Positions 51,717-52,514 of a DNA stretch of 52,514 nt are shown here, one piece after another. Origin of the DNA: Acidimicrobiaceae bacterium (lineage in GTDB: Bacteria; Actinomycetota; Acidimicrobiia; Acidimicrobiales; Poriferisodalaceae); the NCBI GenBank assembly GCA_002719335.1, contig PBHE01000011.1:5022-57535 (forward strand), given 5' to 3'. Each line of letters begins with the position of its first letter. Position 1 is the first letter of the stretch. The notes beneath the pieces are model-generated. The model ran no database searches. It was not told the origin of the DNA and worked only from the letters and a program-made list of their open reading frames with translations. The position numbers were made by a program, and so were the translations under genes.

Positions 51717-52514
51717 ATGCCAACCACTACACAGCGTCGTCAACCCCCGGTCGACTACATCCCGCGGATCACAGCGCAGTACTCCGGTCTCGGATATGGC
51801 GAATACCGCTGGCTAGAAAGCGAGGAAGCACCGAACTGGGCCCCTCTCTCCAAACCATTGTCGGAGTCGAAGCTAGGGCTTATCTGCACCGGCGGCATCT
51901 ATGTCGCTGGCCAGACCGCTTTCCACTTCAAAGACGACACCAGTTACCGCGCCATCCCAACAGACGCTGACACGTCTGATCTCCGAGCCACCCATTTCGC
52001 GTACGATCTCACCGACGCCAGAAAAGACATCAACGTCGTCTTCCCGATCGAACAACTGCGCTCCATGATCGATGAAAACGTGCTCGGATCCGTCAGCCCC
52101 AACGCGTACACCCTTATGGGCGGCATCTACAGCACTAGACGAGTCGTTGAAGAACTCATCCCTGCCTTGGTGGACCGCGTCCTTGCTGACGAAGTTGACG
52201 TCGTGCTCCTCGTACCGGTCTGACCTGTCTGCCATCAGACCGTGGGTCTGATTGCACGAGCCATTGAGGCAGCGGGCGTTCCAACGCTGTCAATGTCTAG
52301 CGCCCGAGACATCACTCGGTCCGCGCGGCCAACCCGCTCGGTATACCTCGACTACCCGCTAGGTCACACCGCAGGTCGACCCAACGAGCGGGAGTTGAAC
52401 GCGTCCATCATGCGCGACACTCTGTCGGCGTTTGAATCACTCACAGAACCTGAAGCCATGGCCCATCTTGACTATCGGTGGTCAGACAACGACGACTGGA
52501 AAGACAAAGTCTTT
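51717..52514 (+). CDS. GrdB-family selenoprotein (glycine/sarcosine/betaine reductase selenoprotein B family), UGA at codon 169, 3' end beyond window
   Basis: A redox protein read through an in-frame TGA at 52221-52223. The frame runs from the ATG at 51717 for 266 codons to the window edge with this single stop. Upstream are YIPRITAQYSGLGYGEYRW, VVFPIEQLRSMID and YTLMGGIYSTRRVVEEL. The UGA stands in DVVLLVPVUPVCHQTVGL, a UxxC motif (U169, C172) matching CxxC or UxxC of this family. Downstream the same frame keeps LIARAIEAAGVPT and SVYLDYPLGHTAGRP, so the protein plainly continues past the stop. Genuine GrdB reduces glycine-type substrates in clostridia; homologues in aerobes have unknown function. 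A strong SECIS-like hairpin follows the UGA. Confidence 0.92.
52230..52256 (+). promoter_or_regulatory. SECIS-type hairpin directing selenocysteine insertion
   Basis: Inside the coding frame, ATCAGACC (52234-52241) and GGTCTGAT (52245-52252) form a perfect 8-bp stem with loop GTG. It is extended by TGC (52230-52232) with GCA (52254-52256) across one C-T mismatch. The loop begins 18 nt after the UGA, in the range described for bacterial SECIS elements, and contains the expected G residues for SelB recognition. Confidence 0.8.

Noticed and set aside
1..52514. Insertion sequences, prophage genes, CRISPR arrays, rRNA
   Set aside because: No transposase or integrase motifs, no regularly spaced direct repeats and no rRNA segments were seen on either strand.

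Overview
This window looks like chromosomal DNA from a free-living aerobic heterotroph, most likely a marine actinobacterium of the Acidimicrobiia type. The evidence is indirect: an F420-type luciferase-like oxidoreductase, a lipoprotein with a Thr/Ser-rich linker after its lipobox, several genes with a TANNNT box 6-8 nt before the start codon (leaderless transcription), intermediate base composition, and an abundance of CoA-transferases, amidases, SDRs and alpha/beta hydrolases. I see no insertion sequence, phage gene, CRISPR array or rRNA.

Layout. 1-4.5 kb: a cut-off ribulose-phosphate 3-epimerase, an Fe-S RNA m5U methyltransferase, a thiolase and a ten-segment membrane protein. 4.6-12.2 kb (leftward): an orphan molybdopterin dehydrogenase large subunit, an alpha/beta hydrolase, a YbaK-type deacylase and a fused HyuA-HyuB hydantoinase/oxoprolinase. 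12.2-15.9 kb (rightward): class III aminotransferase, amidase and acyl-CoA thioesterase. 15.9-18.8 kb (leftward): two alpha/beta hydrolases around a CaiB-type CoA-transferase, then a divergent beta-propeller protein. 19.8-27.1 kb (leftward): a DMT exporter, an MttB-family protein and two tandem dimethylglycine/sarcosine-dehydrogenase-like flavoproteins, probably a methylated-amine catabolic operon. 27.2-42 kb: SDRs, a second amidase, a tandem-fused CoA-transferase, LLM oxidoreductase, 2OG-Fe(II) oxygenase, SnoaL-like protein, renalase-like flavoprotein, quinone oxidoreductase, GlcD-type oxidase, asparaginase and an acyl-CoA ligase. 42-52.5 kb: selenocysteine peroxiredoxin, Lrp regulator with alanine dehydrogenase, a decayed peroxidase-related gene, SDR, DUF35 plus thiolase-like pair, kynureninase, a lipoprotein, tRNA-Lys, tRNA-His, small orphans, and a GrdB-family selenoprotein running off the end.

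The most striking result is two genes that conventional annotation would break at an in-frame UGA. At 42049-42498 a BCP/PrxQ-type peroxiredoxin has UGA exactly at the peroxidatic cysteine codon. At 51717-52514 a glycine/sarcosine/betaine-reductase selenoprotein-B-family protein has UGA in a UxxC motif, followed by an almost perfect SECIS-like hairpin. Together they imply a working selenocysteine system (SelA, SelB, SelD, tRNA-Sec), encoded elsewhere.

Functionally the window reads as scavenging of organic nitrogen and carbon: amides, hydantoin- or oxoproline-like rings, methylated glycines, alanine, asparagine, kynurenine and CoA-activated acids, accompanied by thiol/selenol redox proteins. 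Substrates are inferred from families and were not tested.
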